From Gammaproteobacteria bacterium (GTDB taxonomy: Bacteria > Pseudomonadota > Gammaproteobacteria > Pseudomonadales > Azotimanducaceae), in assembly GCA_002728675.1 (NCBI GenBank), contig PBVL01000054.1:1-54606 (forward strand): DNA of 54,606 bases, given 5' to 3'. Under the pieces are notes generated by a model. The model saw only the letters and a list, made by a program, of their open reading frames with translations. It was not told the DNA's origin and did not search any database. Shown here piece by piece: positions 19,654 to 28,221 of the stretch (position 1 is its first letter; the number at the start of each line of letters is the position of its first letter). The position numbers were made by a program, and so were the translations under genes.

Positions 19654-20388
19654 CTAGCGCACATTGGTGTTCCCCTGCCCCGGCTGCGTGGCGCCCGGCC
19701 TGCCAGAGAGCGGCGTGCCATCCTCCTCCGCGCCCGGGTCACCGTCACCCTGACCCGGGAGTGGAATGCTCTGCTGCAGTTCCAGCGGAGGCGCAACGAA
19801 CGAGACTACCCTGCGCATTTCACCGAGCGCCTCGGTGTCTACGACGAGTTCGAGTGATTGCGGGAGCGGCGTCCTGGTCGAGAACGACGGCCAGGTCGTG
19901 CCCTGCTCGCCCTGCTCGTCCACCACGCTGATCCGCAGGTCGAGGACACCATCTAGCAGTAACTGTTCGACCCGCTCGCTGTCCTCCGCGCGATCGAGCA
20001 CGTACCAGAACCTGCGAATGAGCTGCTCGTCCTCGATGTCGTAAGCAACCCGCTGCAGCGTGCTGCGGTTGACGCGCAGGGGATTTCGCCAGCCGGAGCG
20101 CGTGAACTCGATGAGGCTGTCCTCGCCCGGGACGGCGAGTGCGGGCTTCGGGTCGCCGAAACCGTCCCGGATCCCGCGCGGCACGATCTGGGAGAGGTCC
20201 CTCTCCATGACCGACATGGCGCGCATCAGTCCCGCGATCGATTCCCGGGCATTTTCGGTCCGATCATGACTGTCGATGACCGTGCGCAGCATGGTGTGCG
20301 ACGCGAGCCCGATGACAGCGAAGATCGCAATCGCCACCAGTATCTCGAGCAGCGTGAAGCCCCCGCGCTGGTTCCGGAGCCGACTCAT
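19654..20388 (-). CDS. gspJ: Type II secretion minor pseudopilin GspJ
   Basis: A 244-residue type IV pilin-like protein. The leader MSRLRNQRGG ends at the prepilin peptidase site, followed by FTLLEILVAIAIFAVIGLAS with the conserved Glu5. Downstream RAMSVMERDLSQIVPRGIRD and the strand ESLIEFTRSGWRNPLRVNRS fit GspJ. The C-terminus has a Gly/Pro-rich tail (PLPGQGDGDPGAEEDGTP) that extends beyond the pilin fold. Its start overlaps the gspI stop by one base (TGATG), so the two are coupled. Confidence 0.9.
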   Translation of the reverse strand: MSRLRNQRGGFTLLEILVAIAIFAVIGLASHTMLRTVIDSHDRTENARESIAGLMRAMSVMERDLSQIVPRGIRDGFGDPKPALAVPGEDSLIEFTRSGWRNPLRVNRSTLQRVAYDIEDEQLIRRFWYVLDRAEDSERVEQLLLDGVLDLRISVVDEQGEQGTTWPSFSTRTPLPQSLELVVDTEALGEMRRVVSFVAPPLELQQSIPLPGQGDGDPGAEEDGTPLSGRPGATQPGQGNTNVR

Positions 20389-20762
20389 CAGTAACGCCCC
20401 ACGAAGCCGTCCAGCTCGACCACGGGCTCGGTATTGTCGCTTGCATTGAAGACCTGCACCGTAACCCGCCGAACATTCTCGTTTTCGGTACTGTCTGTCG
20501 CGACGACCACATCCCAGTCCCGGCCGGCCAGCGAGACACCGGCGCGCTGTGTGCCTACGCCCGGGAACGTCGCGTCAGAGCGGATTTCGACGCGCCTCGC
20601 GTTGAGTTCATTCTCGGCGACCCAGGTCGCGTAGACACGTTCCTCGATCACCGCGGCCTGTCGCACCGATTGGGCGGCATTCTTCACGAGCGCGGCGGAT
20701 ACGATGGACAGGACGGCCAGGGCGATCATGACTTCGAGCAGGGTGAATCCGGATGCGCGCAC
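20388..20762 (-). CDS. gspI: Type II secretion minor pseudopilin GspI
   Basis: A 124-residue minor pseudopilin. It has a very short leader (MRASG), then FTLLEVMIALAVLSIVSAAL with Glu5, and the GspI-specific ATWVAENELNARR stretch. The start codon is GTG. It forms the tip complex with GspJ and GspK. The gene lies between gspH and gspJ with 2-base and 1-base junctions, in the normal order. Confidence 0.9.
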   Translation of the reverse strand: MRASGFTLLEVMIALAVLSIVSAALVKNAAQSVRQAAVIEERVYATWVAENELNARRVEIRSDATFPGVGTQRAGVSLAGRDWDVVVATDSTENENVRRVTVQVFNASDNTEPVVELDGFVGRY

Positions 20763-20764
20763 GC

Positions 20765-21280
20765 TCAGTCGTCCCCTTCCTCGTCTTCGCCTTCCCAGAC
20801 CAGGCGCGAGTAACCGTCAGCACGCAGCACGCGTTCGGCACGGTCCGTTGAGCGAATGACGTAGAGCTCGAACGGGGTGACTTCACCGCTCGACATCACC
20901 AGCACCGGCGGCTCTGTCTCTTCGTCTTCGGGGGTCAGACTGAAGCCCGTATCCTCGACGCGCAGCACAAGTTCGAGCCCTTCGGGGAGCGTGTGTTCCC
21001 TGAACGGCGCCTGCGTGCTCTCGATCCACCCCTGCTCGAACTCGTTGTAGACATGAAACGTATAGGTGTCCTTGTCGGGCACGAACGCGTACTCCGTCGA
21101 GGCAATCACCGCTTCGTCACGAAGGAGTTCCATGACAAGCCGGATTCGCTCGCTCTCGCGGAGAAACTCCTCGTCCTGCGTGAAGGACGGGAATCTGGCG
21201 ATCACCACGCCGACCATCACCGAGATGATCAGCAGGACGACGAGGATCTCGACGAGCGTAAAGCCGCGGGCGTCGCGCAT
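20765..21280 (-). CDS. gspH: Type II secretion minor pseudopilin GspH
   Basis: A 171-residue pilin-like protein. The open frame extends further upstream, but the ATG at 21280 is chosen because it gives a six-residue leader (MRDARG) before FTLVEILVVLLIISVMVGVV, as expected for GspH, and lies 23 bases after the gspG stop. The body has ESERIRLVMELLRDEAV, followed by beta strands (YAFVPDKDTYTFHVYNE). An acidic tail (WEGEDEEGDD) closes it. It probably links the pseudopilus shaft of GspG to the tip complex. Confidence 0.88.
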   Translation of the reverse strand: MRDARGFTLVEILVVLLIISVMVGVVIARFPSFTQDEEFLRESERIRLVMELLRDEAVIASTEYAFVPDKDTYTFHVYNEFEQGWIESTQAPFREHTLPEGLELVLRVEDTGFSLTPEDEETEPPVLVMSSGEVTPFELYVIRSTDRAERVLRADGYSRLVWEGEDEEGDD

Positions 21281-21303
21281 GTCCGTAGCTTGCCCGGGAC
21301 TGC

Positions 21304-21795
21304 TCAGAGTTCCGTGTAGCGGAGGTCCGAATCGTACCCTTCGCCACCTTCGCGACGGTCGCGTGCAAAGGTATACACGTCGTAGGAGTTGTCTTCGCTC
21401 ACGTAGAGGTAGGGCTCGTCCCACGGATCCTTTGGCATCTTCGGCAGGTAGCCGTCCGGATTCCAGCGGCGTGCCTCGGGGTAGCCGGACGGTTGTGTGA
21501 CCAGCGCGTCCAGCCCCTGATCCGAACTCGGATAGTTGCCGTTGTCCATCCGGTACATTTCGAGTGCTGTCGCGATCGCGCGCAGGTCACTCTTCGCGGC
21601 TTCGACCTTGGCCTGATCCGGGCGGCCGATGACGTTTGGCACGATGAGTGCCCCGAGTATTCCGAGAATCACGACGACAACCATGATCTCGATGAGCGTG
21701 AAGCCGGCTGCCTGGCGCTTGGGGCGCGGCGCTCCCGCTGGCGGAGCGATGCTTGCGGTCAAGGTCCGTTCTGACATTGTGGGGGATGGTTCCAT
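21304..21795 (-). CDS. gspG: Type II secretion major pseudopilin GspG
   Basis: A 163-residue major pseudopilin. The cleavage site lies in QAAGFTLIEIMVVVVILGILGALIVPNV, with Glu5 present. The conserved GspG core follows: LRAIATALEMYRMDNGNYPSSDQGLDALV, then WDEPYLYVSEDNSYDVYTFARD, whose acidic residues form the calcium site in homologues. The leader of about 30 residues is long for GspG. The second ATG at 21777 (MSERTL) would shorten it to 24, and the promoter at 21803-21832 places transcription start near 21796, which favours the shorter form or a leaderless message. The gene seems to be transcribed separately from gspE-gspF. Confidence 0.9.
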   Translation of the reverse strand: MEPSPTMSERTLTASIAPPAGAPRPKRQAAGFTLIEIMVVVVILGILGALIVPNVIGRPDQAKVEAAKSDLRAIATALEMYRMDNGNYPSSDQGLDALVTQPSGYPEARRWNPDGYLPKMPKDPWDEPYLYVSEDNSYDVYTFARDRREGGEGYDSDLRYTEL

Positions 21796-21802
21796 GGTGA
21801 GG

Positions 21803-21832
21803 AGTGTAGCTAGTTCGTGGCTGAAAAGTCAG
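21803..21832 (-). promoter_or_regulatory. Candidate sigma-70 promoter for gspG and the genes after it
   Basis: On the minus strand a -35 CTGACT (21827-21832) and a -10 TACACT (21803-21808) are separated by 18 bases. They lie in the 169-base gap between gspF and gspG. The rest of the gap holds an inverted repeat, GGATCAG (21914-21920) and CTGATCC (21937-21943), without a T-run. This supports independent expression of the major pseudopilin. Confidence 0.5.
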
Positions 21833-21964
21833 TTTTCCGGCACGCGGCATCAGCCGCGCAGCGGGGCTCGCCTCGCCAGATCCAGGCAGAACCCTGAGGT
21901 CCTGGCTACGTACGGATCAGGACGCATTCCTCCCGTCTGATCCGCGCTCCACAGAGACCGATCG

Positions 21965-23182
21965 TCAGACGACAAGCTGGTTGAGATTCATGATTGGCAG
22001 CAGGATTGCCATCACAATCGTAAACACGGCGCCGCCCATCATCAGCAGCATCATTGGACCAAACAGCGACAACATAATTCCCATAGTCATGTCGACGTCC
22101 TGCTGGGTATGCACGGCAACCCGCGCCAACATCTCGTCGAGTTCACCGCTCGATTCCCCACTCGCGATCATGTGCAGCATCATCGGCGGAAAGTAGCCCG
22201 ACTCCTCGAGTGCGACATGCAGGCTCGAACCCTCCGACACCCGGGTCGTTGCTTCATTCACCTTCGTTTGCAGCCAGGTATTCGTCAACACCTGACCCGC
22301 AATGCGCATCGCCTCGACCAGCGGCACACCACTGCTGGAAAGGATCGCAAGCGTGCTGGAAAACTGCGACGTATTCGTACCGCGTGACAGCTTCGAGACA
22401 AGCGGCAGATGCAGCAGGCGCCGGTGGTACTGCAGACGCAACGCCGGCTGGCGCAACAGCTGATGACCAAGTAACCACAGCGCCCCGATCAGGACCAGCA
22501 CGACGATCCACCAGTCACGGACGAAATCGCTCATCAGGATGATGAGCGTTGTCAAAAACGGCAGATCCTGCCCGGTATCGCTGAATACCTTGACGATGTC
22601 CGGGACCACGTATCCGAGCAGGCCCGCGAGAATCGCAATCGTCAGGACGAACAGAATGACCGGGTACACCATCGCCTGCTGGACTTTTTGACGCGATACC
22701 TGGCGCGTCTCGGTGTAATCCGCCAGGCGATTCAGGACCAGGTCCAGATGGCCGGCGGACTCACCCGCCGAGACCGTCGCCCGATACAGTTCGGGAAACG
22801 CACGAGGAAAGTCCGCAAGACTGATTGCCAGTGAGTATCCTTCGAGCACCTTCGAGCGCACCGAAATCAACATCCCTTCCATGCGCGGGTTCTCGCTCTG
22901 CCGCGATACGGCAAGCAGCGCTTCCTCGACGGGCAGCCCCGCGCCAATCAGCGTCGCAAGCTGCCGCGTGACAAGCGCCAGCTCGCGAATCGAGAGACCC
23001 GGCGTAAACAGTCGCGCAAGCGGATTGGAGCGCTCTTTCTTCTCCCGGCTCGCCGCAACGCCGAGCGGTGCGAGGCCACGCTCGCGGAGGAGCGCCCGGA
23101 CCTGGCGCATGCTGTCCGCTTCGAGAACACCCTTTTCTTCTCTTCCGCGCTTGTTCAGCGCGGTGTATTCAAATGCCGGCAC
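21965..23182 (-). CDS. gspF: Type II secretion inner-membrane protein GspF
   Basis: A 405-residue polytopic membrane protein of the GspF/PilC family. It opens MPAFEYTALNKRGREEKGVLEADS and has two copies of the T2SSF cytoplasmic domain: LALVTRQLATLIGAGLPVEEAL and FSSTLAILSSSGVPLVEAM. Membrane helices follow each (VILFVLTIAILAGLLGYVVPDIV; WIVVLVLIGALWLLG; and MLMMGGAVFTIVMAILLPI near the end). The start codon is GTG at 23182, 19 bases after the gspE stop. GspF transmits the motion of the GspE ATPase to pseudopilus assembly. Confidence 0.93.
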   Translation of the reverse strand: MPAFEYTALNKRGREEKGVLEADSMRQVRALLRERGLAPLGVAASREKKERSNPLARLFTPGLSIRELALVTRQLATLIGAGLPVEEALLAVSRQSENPRMEGMLISVRSKVLEGYSLAISLADFPRAFPELYRATVSAGESAGHLDLVLNRLADYTETRQVSRQKVQQAMVYPVILFVLTIAILAGLLGYVVPDIVKVFSDTGQDLPFLTTLIILMSDFVRDWWIVVLVLIGALWLLGHQLLRQPALRLQYHRRLLHLPLVSKLSRGTNTSQFSSTLAILSSSGVPLVEAMRIAGQVLTNTWLQTKVNEATTRVSEGSSLHVALEESGYFPPMMLHMIASGESSGELDEMLARVAVHTQQDVDMTMGIMLSLFGPMMLLMMGGAVFTIVMAILLPIMNLNQLVV

Positions 23183-23201
23183 GTGGAATCGCCTGGTTGT
23201 C

Positions 23202-24689
23202 TCAGTCCGCCGTCGTCGCGCGCAGGAGTTCGTCGACGGTCGTCATTCCGGACAACACCTTGGCACACGCATCGTCCCGGATGCCTTTCGACCGCGTCCT
23301 GGCATGCTGTTCGAGCTCGAGTTCGGACCCGCCGTTGTGGATCATCCGGCGCATCTCGTCATCGACCATCACGATCTCGTAGATGCCCTGGCGTCCACGG
23401 TAGCCTTCATGCGCGCACTGCTCACACCCGGTTGCGCGGTAGAGCGTCGGACGTTCCGCGCCACATCCGAGCACCTCCGCCTCGTAATCGTCCGCGGTAT
23501 AGGTTGTCCGGCAGGACCTGCACAACACGCGGACGAGGCGCTGCGCAATCAGCCCGACGATGCTGTTGCTCAGCAGGTACGGCTGCACGCCCATGTTTGC
23601 CAGTCGCGTCAACGCGCCAATCGCCGTGTTCGTGTGAATCGTGGAAAGCACGAGGTGGCCGGTGAGACTGGCCTGGACGGCGATATCCGCCGTCTCGTAG
23701 TCCCGAATCTCTCCAACCATCACGACGTCAGGGTCCTGGCGCAGGATGGCGCGCAGGCCTTTGGCAAACGTCATGTCCGCTTTGGAATTGACCTGGGTCT
23801 GGCCAACGCCGTCGACATCGTACTCAATGGGGTCTTCGACGGTCAGAATGTTGCGACTCCGGTCGTTCAGCTTGTCGAGGCAGGCATAGAGCGTCGTCGA
23901 CTTGCCCGATCCCGTGGGACCGGTTACGAGGATAATGCCGTGCGGCCGGGAGACAATCTCCTGCATGTTACCGAGACCGGTCGGCGCCATGCCCAGATGT
24001 GCAAGGTCACGTCTGCCCTCCTGTTTGTCGAGCAGGCGCATCACCACGCGTTCGCCATTCGACGCGGGGATCGTCGACACCCGCACGTCGACCTCCTTGC
24101 CGGCGACCCGGACCGAAATCCGTCCGTCCTGTGGCAAGCGCTTCTCTGCGATGTCGAGCTTTGCCATCACCTTGATCCGCGAGACGAGCAGCGGCGCCAG
24201 CGCCCGTCTCGGAGTGACCACCTCGCGGAGCACACCGTCAACGCGAAACCGGACGACAAGGCGTGTCTCATAGGTCTCCACGTGGATGTCCGATGCGTCG
24301 ACCTTGACCGCCTGCAACAGCAAGCTGTTGATCAGACGGATGATCGGAGCATCGTCCTCCTGTTCGAGCAGGTCGCTGGTCTCGGGAATACTGTCGGCGA
24401 GACTGGAGAGATCCATCTCATCGCCGATGCCCTCCATCATCTCCATGCCTTCCCCGCTGCCTTCCTGATAGGTGTGGGAAAGCTGGGCGTCGAAGGTCGC
24501 GTCATCCACTTCCGCCAGGGAAAACTGCCGGCCGGCAAAGCGCCTGACCTCAGCGAGTGCCCTCACGGGCATCCCCCGCTTGAACACGACACTGCGTGCG
24601 TCACCCGTCTCATCCGGAGGCAGGAGAATGACGCCGTGACGCTTGGCGAATCGAAACGGCAGACGGCTGCGGGACGCGGGTTCGCTCAT
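23202..24689 (-). CDS. gspE: Type II secretion ATPase GspE
   Basis: A 495-residue cytoplasmic hexameric ATPase that powers pseudopilus assembly. The N-terminal domain is short and followed by an acidic Met/Glu/Gly-rich stretch (EGSGEGMEMMEG, near residues 72-85). Motifs seen are Walker A GPTGSGKSTT near residue 255, the Asp box ILTVEDPIEY, Walker B DPDVVMVGEIRD, and the His box TGHLVLSTIHTN. The four-Cys zinc site is CRSC near 390 and CEQC near 424. It is the first gene of the minus-strand cluster. Its upstream region is shared with the divergent LysR-type regulator. Confidence 0.95.
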   Translation of the reverse strand: MSEPASRSRLPFRFAKRHGVILLPPDETGDARSVVFKRGMPVRALAEVRRFAGRQFSLAEVDDATFDAQLSHTYQEGSGEGMEMMEGIGDEMDLSSLADSIPETSDLLEQEDDAPIIRLINSLLLQAVKVDASDIHVETYETRLVVRFRVDGVLREVVTPRRALAPLLVSRIKVMAKLDIAEKRLPQDGRISVRVAGKEVDVRVSTIPASNGERVVMRLLDKQEGRRDLAHLGMAPTGLGNMQEIVSRPHGIILVTGPTGSGKSTTLYACLDKLNDRSRNILTVEDPIEYDVDGVGQTQVNSKADMTFAKGLRAILRQDPDVVMVGEIRDYETADIAVQASLTGHLVLSTIHTNTAIGALTRLANMGVQPYLLSNSIVGLIAQRLVRVLCRSCRTTYTADDYEAEVLGCGAERPTLYRATGCEQCAHEGYRGRQGIYEIVMVDDEMRRMIHNGGSELELEQHARTRSKGIRDDACAKVLSGMTTVDELLRATTAD

Positions 24690-25005
24690 TCAAGACGCTC
24701 CGATCGAGGTTGAGTCGTGGTCGTGTTGGGGCCGGTGTACGGCGTCGTTCCGGATGTGAGAGCTACCGCTTGGCACGGCAGGGTGCTTTCTCCTACTATA
24801 AGTCATGCTGATAAGCTATGAGAACAAGCATTCAGACCACTGATAGTAGTCAGCGGTCAGCCAGCCCGAGAGATCACGACAGATCACAAGAGAACCCGGT
24901 CTGGCCTGCAGGAAAAGCGAAGGGCCCGGACGGCCCGTCAAGGCTGGTTGGGATCGCGGTCCGCCGGCCGGGCATGACGATACGCCCGGATTCCAAGGTC
25001 CAAAG
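24690..25005. promoter_or_regulatory. Divergent intergenic region with a candidate operator (24835-24858)
   Basis: This 316-base gap lies between gspE (minus) and the LysR-type gene (plus). It holds an imperfect inverted repeat: GACCACTGA (24835-24843), a 6-base spacer TAGTAG, and TCAGCGGTC (24850-24858), with one mismatch. The inner CTGATAGTAGTCAG fits the T-N11-A pattern bound by LysR-type regulators. An AT-rich TACTATAAG tract at 24794-24802 may hold a -10 on the minus strand (TATAGT). No open frame here resembles a gene. Confidence 0.4.
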
Positions 25006-25914
25006 ATGAAACTGAGCGACATCGACCTCAACCTGTTCGTGGTGTTCGACGCCATCTATTCAGAAGGCAACCTCACCCGTGCGGGCGAAATCATTGGCAT
25101 CACCCAACCAGCCGTTTCGAATTCCCTCTCGCGCCTGCGCAATCTCTTCGACGACCCTCTGTTTGTCCGCACGGCAGACGGAATGGTTCCCACGCCGGTT
25201 GCACAAAACATCGTCGGGCCGGTCCGGCAGGCGCTCGGCTACATCCGGGCGAGCGTTCAGGAGGCCGAAAGCTTCTCGCCGACGGACTCTGACAAACGCT
25301 TCCGTGTGAGTATGACCGACCTGTCCCAGGAGCTTCTGCTGCCGGGACTGGTCGCAAGCGTCAAGGCCGCCGCACCGATGGTCAGCGTCGACTGTTATCA
25401 GGTCCGGCGCCGGGACATGAACATCGAACTGGCTTCAGGCAATGTCGATCTGGCGATCGACATCCCGCTGACACCGGACCCACAGATCCGGCAGTCGAAA
25501 CTCTTCTCACACGATCACGTGTGCGTGTATCGCCGCGGCCACCCGATCGCGTCAGAAGTACTCAACCTCGAGCGCTACCTGGAACTCGACCACGTGCACG
25601 TCTCGGCCAGGCGGGGCGGACTTGGCCACGTCGATCTGGTGCTCGGCAAGATGAGCCGCAGACGCAAGGTGGCGGTGCGCACCCAGCATTACCTGATCAC
25701 CCCGCGACTGGTGGCCAACACCGACATGGTGCTCACGGCACCCTCGATGCTCGCGGAACTCATCCGATCGAACTACGACGTCGAGATCCAGAACCTGCCG
25801 TTCGACGTGCCACCGCTCGAAACCTATCTCTACTGGCACGAGAGCACCGACAGCGACCAGGCCAACCAGTGGATGCGCAACCAGATCCTCACCCTTGGCG
25901 CCACGTTTCGCTAG
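25006..25914 (+). CDS. LysR-family transcriptional regulator
   Basis: A 302-residue LysR-type regulator. The winged helix-turn-helix fills residues 1-65: LNLFVVFDAIYSEGNLTRAGEIIGITQPAVSNSLSRLR. It is followed by FDDPLFVRTADGMVPTPVA, which resembles the NodD/NahR/PcpR group. The effector domain from about residue 90 includes FRVSMTDLSQELLLPGLV and VDLAIDIPLTPD. The target cannot be read from the sequence: the divergent neighbour is gspE and the downstream neighbour is pyrB, after 111 bases. LysR proteins usually regulate a divergent gene and themselves. The candidate dyad at 24835-24858 is about 150 bases upstream of its start. Confidence 0.88.
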   Translation: MKLSDIDLNLFVVFDAIYSEGNLTRAGEIIGITQPAVSNSLSRLRNLFDDPLFVRTADGMVPTPVAQNIVGPVRQALGYIRASVQEAESFSPTDSDKRFRVSMTDLSQELLLPGLVASVKAAAPMVSVDCYQVRRRDMNIELASGNVDLAIDIPLTPDPQIRQSKLFSHDHVCVYRRGHPIASEVLNLERYLELDHVHVSARRGGLGHVDLVLGKMSRRRKVAVRTQHYLITPRLVANTDMVLTAPSMLAELIRSNYDVEIQNLPFDVPPLETYLYWHESTDSDQANQWMRNQILTLGATFR

Positions 25915-25951
25915 GGCCCTGTTCGAACCGGTGCGCGCCCCGTATCCTCCC

Positions 25952-25975
25952 TCCGGCACGTCCGACGTGCACGGA
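25952..25975. promoter_or_regulatory. Palindrome upstream of pyrB
   Basis: GCACGTC-C-GACGTGC (25956-25970) is a perfect 7-base inverted repeat around one base. The symmetry extends outwards to TCCG and CGGA with a one-base bulge. It lies between the LysR gene and pyrB, about 50 bases before the TTG start. With no T-run it is more like an operator than a terminator. Confidence 0.35.
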
Positions 25976-26025
25976 CTGAGCAGCGCCCACCCAACACCTT
26001 CCGCCACACACACCAGGAGGAGCCT

Positions 26026-27039
26026 TTGGATTTCGTAGGCAACCACATTCTGTCCGTCTCCCAGTTCGACCGCGACGACATCGAACGTGTTTTTGAGGTT
26101 GCCGACATGATGCGTCCGTATGCGCATCGGGAAGTGGTGACGCGCGTGCTCGAAGGCGCGATCCTCGGCAATATGTTCTTCGAACCCTCGACCCGGACGC
26201 GGGTCAGTTTCGGCTGCGCGTTCAACCTGCTCGGCGGCGAGGTACGCGAAACCACCGAAGTGCGGGCTTCGTCGCTGGCAAAAGGCGAGTCGCTTTTCGA
26301 TACCGCACGCGTGCTGTCCGGATACAGCGACGTGATCGTCATGCGTCACGAACTCGAAGGCTCGGTGCAGCAGTTTGCCAAGGCATCCCGCTGCCCGGTC
26401 CTGAATGCGGGCGACGGCGCGAACGAACACCCGAGCCAGGCGCTGCTCGACCTTTACACGATCAAACGGGAACTTGCGACACACGGGAAGACGATCGACG
26501 GGATGCGCATCACCCTCATCGGTGATCTGAAGTACGGTCGGGCGGTGCACTCGCTCGTCCAGATGCTGACACTCTATTCGAACATCCGCGTCTCACTCAT
26601 CTCCGCACCGGAGCTTGCGCTGCCGAGCCGGTATATCGATGCGCTCCGCCTCTCCGGCCACGAGGTCATCGAATCTGACCGACTGGAAGACGGGATTGCC
26701 CAGGCCGACATCCTGTACGTCACCCGCACCCAGGAAGAGCGGTTCGGGAGTCAGGCCGAGGCTGACAAGTACAAGGGCATCTACAAGGTCAACCGGAACA
26801 TATATACCGAGTTCTGCGAACCGAACACCGTGATCATGCATCCCCTGCCCAGGGACTCGCGTGAAAACGCGAGCGACCTCGATGCAGACCTCAACGAAAA
26901 TCCCAACCTCGCCATTTTTCGCCAGACCGACAACGGCGTGCTGATCCGGATGGCCCTGTTCGCGCTGATCCTCGACGTCGTGGGGCAGATTTCCCGGCAC
27001 TCGCGAAAGGTCAATTGGTATACTGCGAAACGCTTTTAG
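26026..27039 (+). CDS. pyrB: Aspartate carbamoyltransferase, catalytic subunit
   Basis: A 337-residue enzyme that forms N-carbamoyl-aspartate from carbamoyl phosphate and aspartate, the committed step of pyrimidine synthesis. The carbamoyl-phosphate motif FFEPSTRTRVSFGCAF is near residue 50. NEHPSQALLDLYTI near 145 and VIMHPLPRDS near 268 complete the site. The length and the N-terminus (VGNHILSVSQFDRDDIE) match the approximately 338-residue PyrB of marine gammaproteobacteria rather than the shorter E. coli chain. It starts with TTG at 26026, supported by a perfect AGGAGG at 26015-26020, 5 bases before it. No pyrI or pyrC is nearby. It ends 18 bases before the acyl-CoA dehydrogenase. Confidence 0.94.
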   Translation: MDFVGNHILSVSQFDRDDIERVFEVADMMRPYAHREVVTRVLEGAILGNMFFEPSTRTRVSFGCAFNLLGGEVRETTEVRASSLAKGESLFDTARVLSGYSDVIVMRHELEGSVQQFAKASRCPVLNAGDGANEHPSQALLDLYTIKRELATHGKTIDGMRITLIGDLKYGRAVHSLVQMLTLYSNIRVSLISAPELALPSRYIDALRLSGHEVIESDRLEDGIAQADILYVTRTQEERFGSQAEADKYKGIYKVNRNIYTEFCEPNTVIMHPLPRDSRENASDLDADLNENPNLAIFRQTDNGVLIRMALFALILDVVGQISRHSRKVNWYTAKRF

Positions 27040-27057
27040 AGCCGATCCCGCACCGCC

Positions 27058-28221
27058 TTGCCCTACAACAATCTCAACTTTGGTCTCGGTGAGACCATCG
27101 ACCTGCTTCGCGAGTCCGTCGCGCGCTTTGCCGCCGACGAGATCGCGCCCCGTGCTGACGAAATCGACCGCACGAATGCGTTCCCGCGTGAACTCTGGCG
27201 CAAGATGGGTGACATGGGACTGCTCGGCATCACGGTCAGCGAAGACCTGGGCGGCGCCGACATGGGCTACCTTGCCCATGCCGTCGTCATGGAGGAAATC
27301 TCCCGCGCGTCTGCGTCGGTCGGTCTGTCCTACGGCGCCCACTCCAATCTCTGCGTCAACCAGATCTATCGCAACGGCACAGCCGGGCAACGACGCGACT
27401 ACCTGCCCGGACTGATTTCCGGAGAGCACGTGGGCGCACTCGCCATGAGCGAGCACAACGCTGGCTCGGACGTGGTCAGCCTTGCGCTGCGTGCCGAGCA
27501 GGATGGCGACACCTACCGTCTGACGGGTTCGAAGATGTGGATCACGAACGGTCCGGATGCCGACACCTACGTGATCTATGCATCGACAACGCCCGGTGCC
27601 GCAGCCCGCGGCATCTCGGCATTCATCGTGCCGCGCGACACTCCCGGATTTTCCCGTTCGCCGAAGATGGACAAACTCGGCATGCGCGGTTCGAACACGT
27701 GTGAACTCGTCTTCGAAGATTCACCGGTACCCGCGGCAAACATACTGGGCCAGCGCGACTCCGGCGTCCGCGTGCTGATGAGCGGCCTCGACTTCGAACG
27801 GGTTGTACTCGCGGCCGGGCCGGTCGGCATCATGCAGGCCTGCATGGACGTCGTGGTGCCATACGTGCACGAGCGACGTCAGTTCGGCCAGGCCATCGGT
27901 GAATTTCAGCTGGTACAGGGCAAGCTCGCGGACATGTACGCCCGAATGAACGCCTGCCGCGCCTACCTGTATGCCGTCGCCGCCGCGTGCGATCGCGGCG
28001 AAACCACGCGCAAAGACGCGGCTGCCGTCATTCTCCATTGCGCGGAAGCGGCCACACAGACCGCCCTCGATGCGATCCAGCTGCTCGGTGGCAATGGTTA
28101 CATCAACGACTATCCGACCGGTCGACTGCTACGCGACGCGAAGCTGTATGAGATCGGCGCCGGCACCTCCGAGATCCGGCGCATGTTGATCGGGCGCGAA
28201 CTGTTTGGGGAGTCCGCATGA
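27058..28221 (+). CDS. liuA: Isovaleryl-CoA dehydrogenase
   Basis: A 387-residue FAD-dependent acyl-CoA dehydrogenase acting on isovaleryl-CoA in leucine breakdown; it passes electrons to ETF. The medium-chain type catalytic Glu position near the C-terminus is Ala ([14 protein letters not shown]), and a Glu is present instead in [13 protein letters not shown] near residue 246. That swap is the known signature of isovaleryl-CoA dehydrogenase. FAD-binding motifs [14 protein letters not shown] and [17 protein letters not shown] are present. The start is a TTG at 27058, matching the family N-terminus ([16 protein letters not shown]); no ATG is nearby. Its stop overlaps the next ATG by 4 bases. 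With the following two genes it forms a leucine-degradation operon. Confidence 0.93.
   Translation: MPYNNLNFGLGETIDLLRESVARFAADEIAPRADEIDRTNAFPRELWRKMGDMGLLGITVSEDLGGADMGYLAHAVVMEEISRASASVGLSYGAHSNLCVNQIYRNGTAGQRRDYLPGLISGEHVGALAMSEHNAGSDVVSLALRAEQDGDTYRLTGSKMWITNGPDADTYVIYASTTPGAAARGISAFIVPRDTPGFSRSPKMDKLGMRGSNTCELVFEDSPVPAANILGQRDSGVRVLMSGLDFERVVLAAGPVGIMQACMDVVVPYVHERRQFGQAIGEFQLVQGKLADMYARMNACRAYLYAVAAACDRGETTRKDAAAVILHCAEAATQTALDAIQLLGGNGYINDYPTGRLLRDAKLYEIGAGTSEIRRMLIGRELFGESA

Noticed and set aside
22881-24713. A 610-residue open frame on the plus strand
   Set aside because: It is antisense to gspE and gspF, whose products match their families over full length; the antisense translation has no recognisable domain and is Arg/His-rich, as expected for a high-GC shadow frame.
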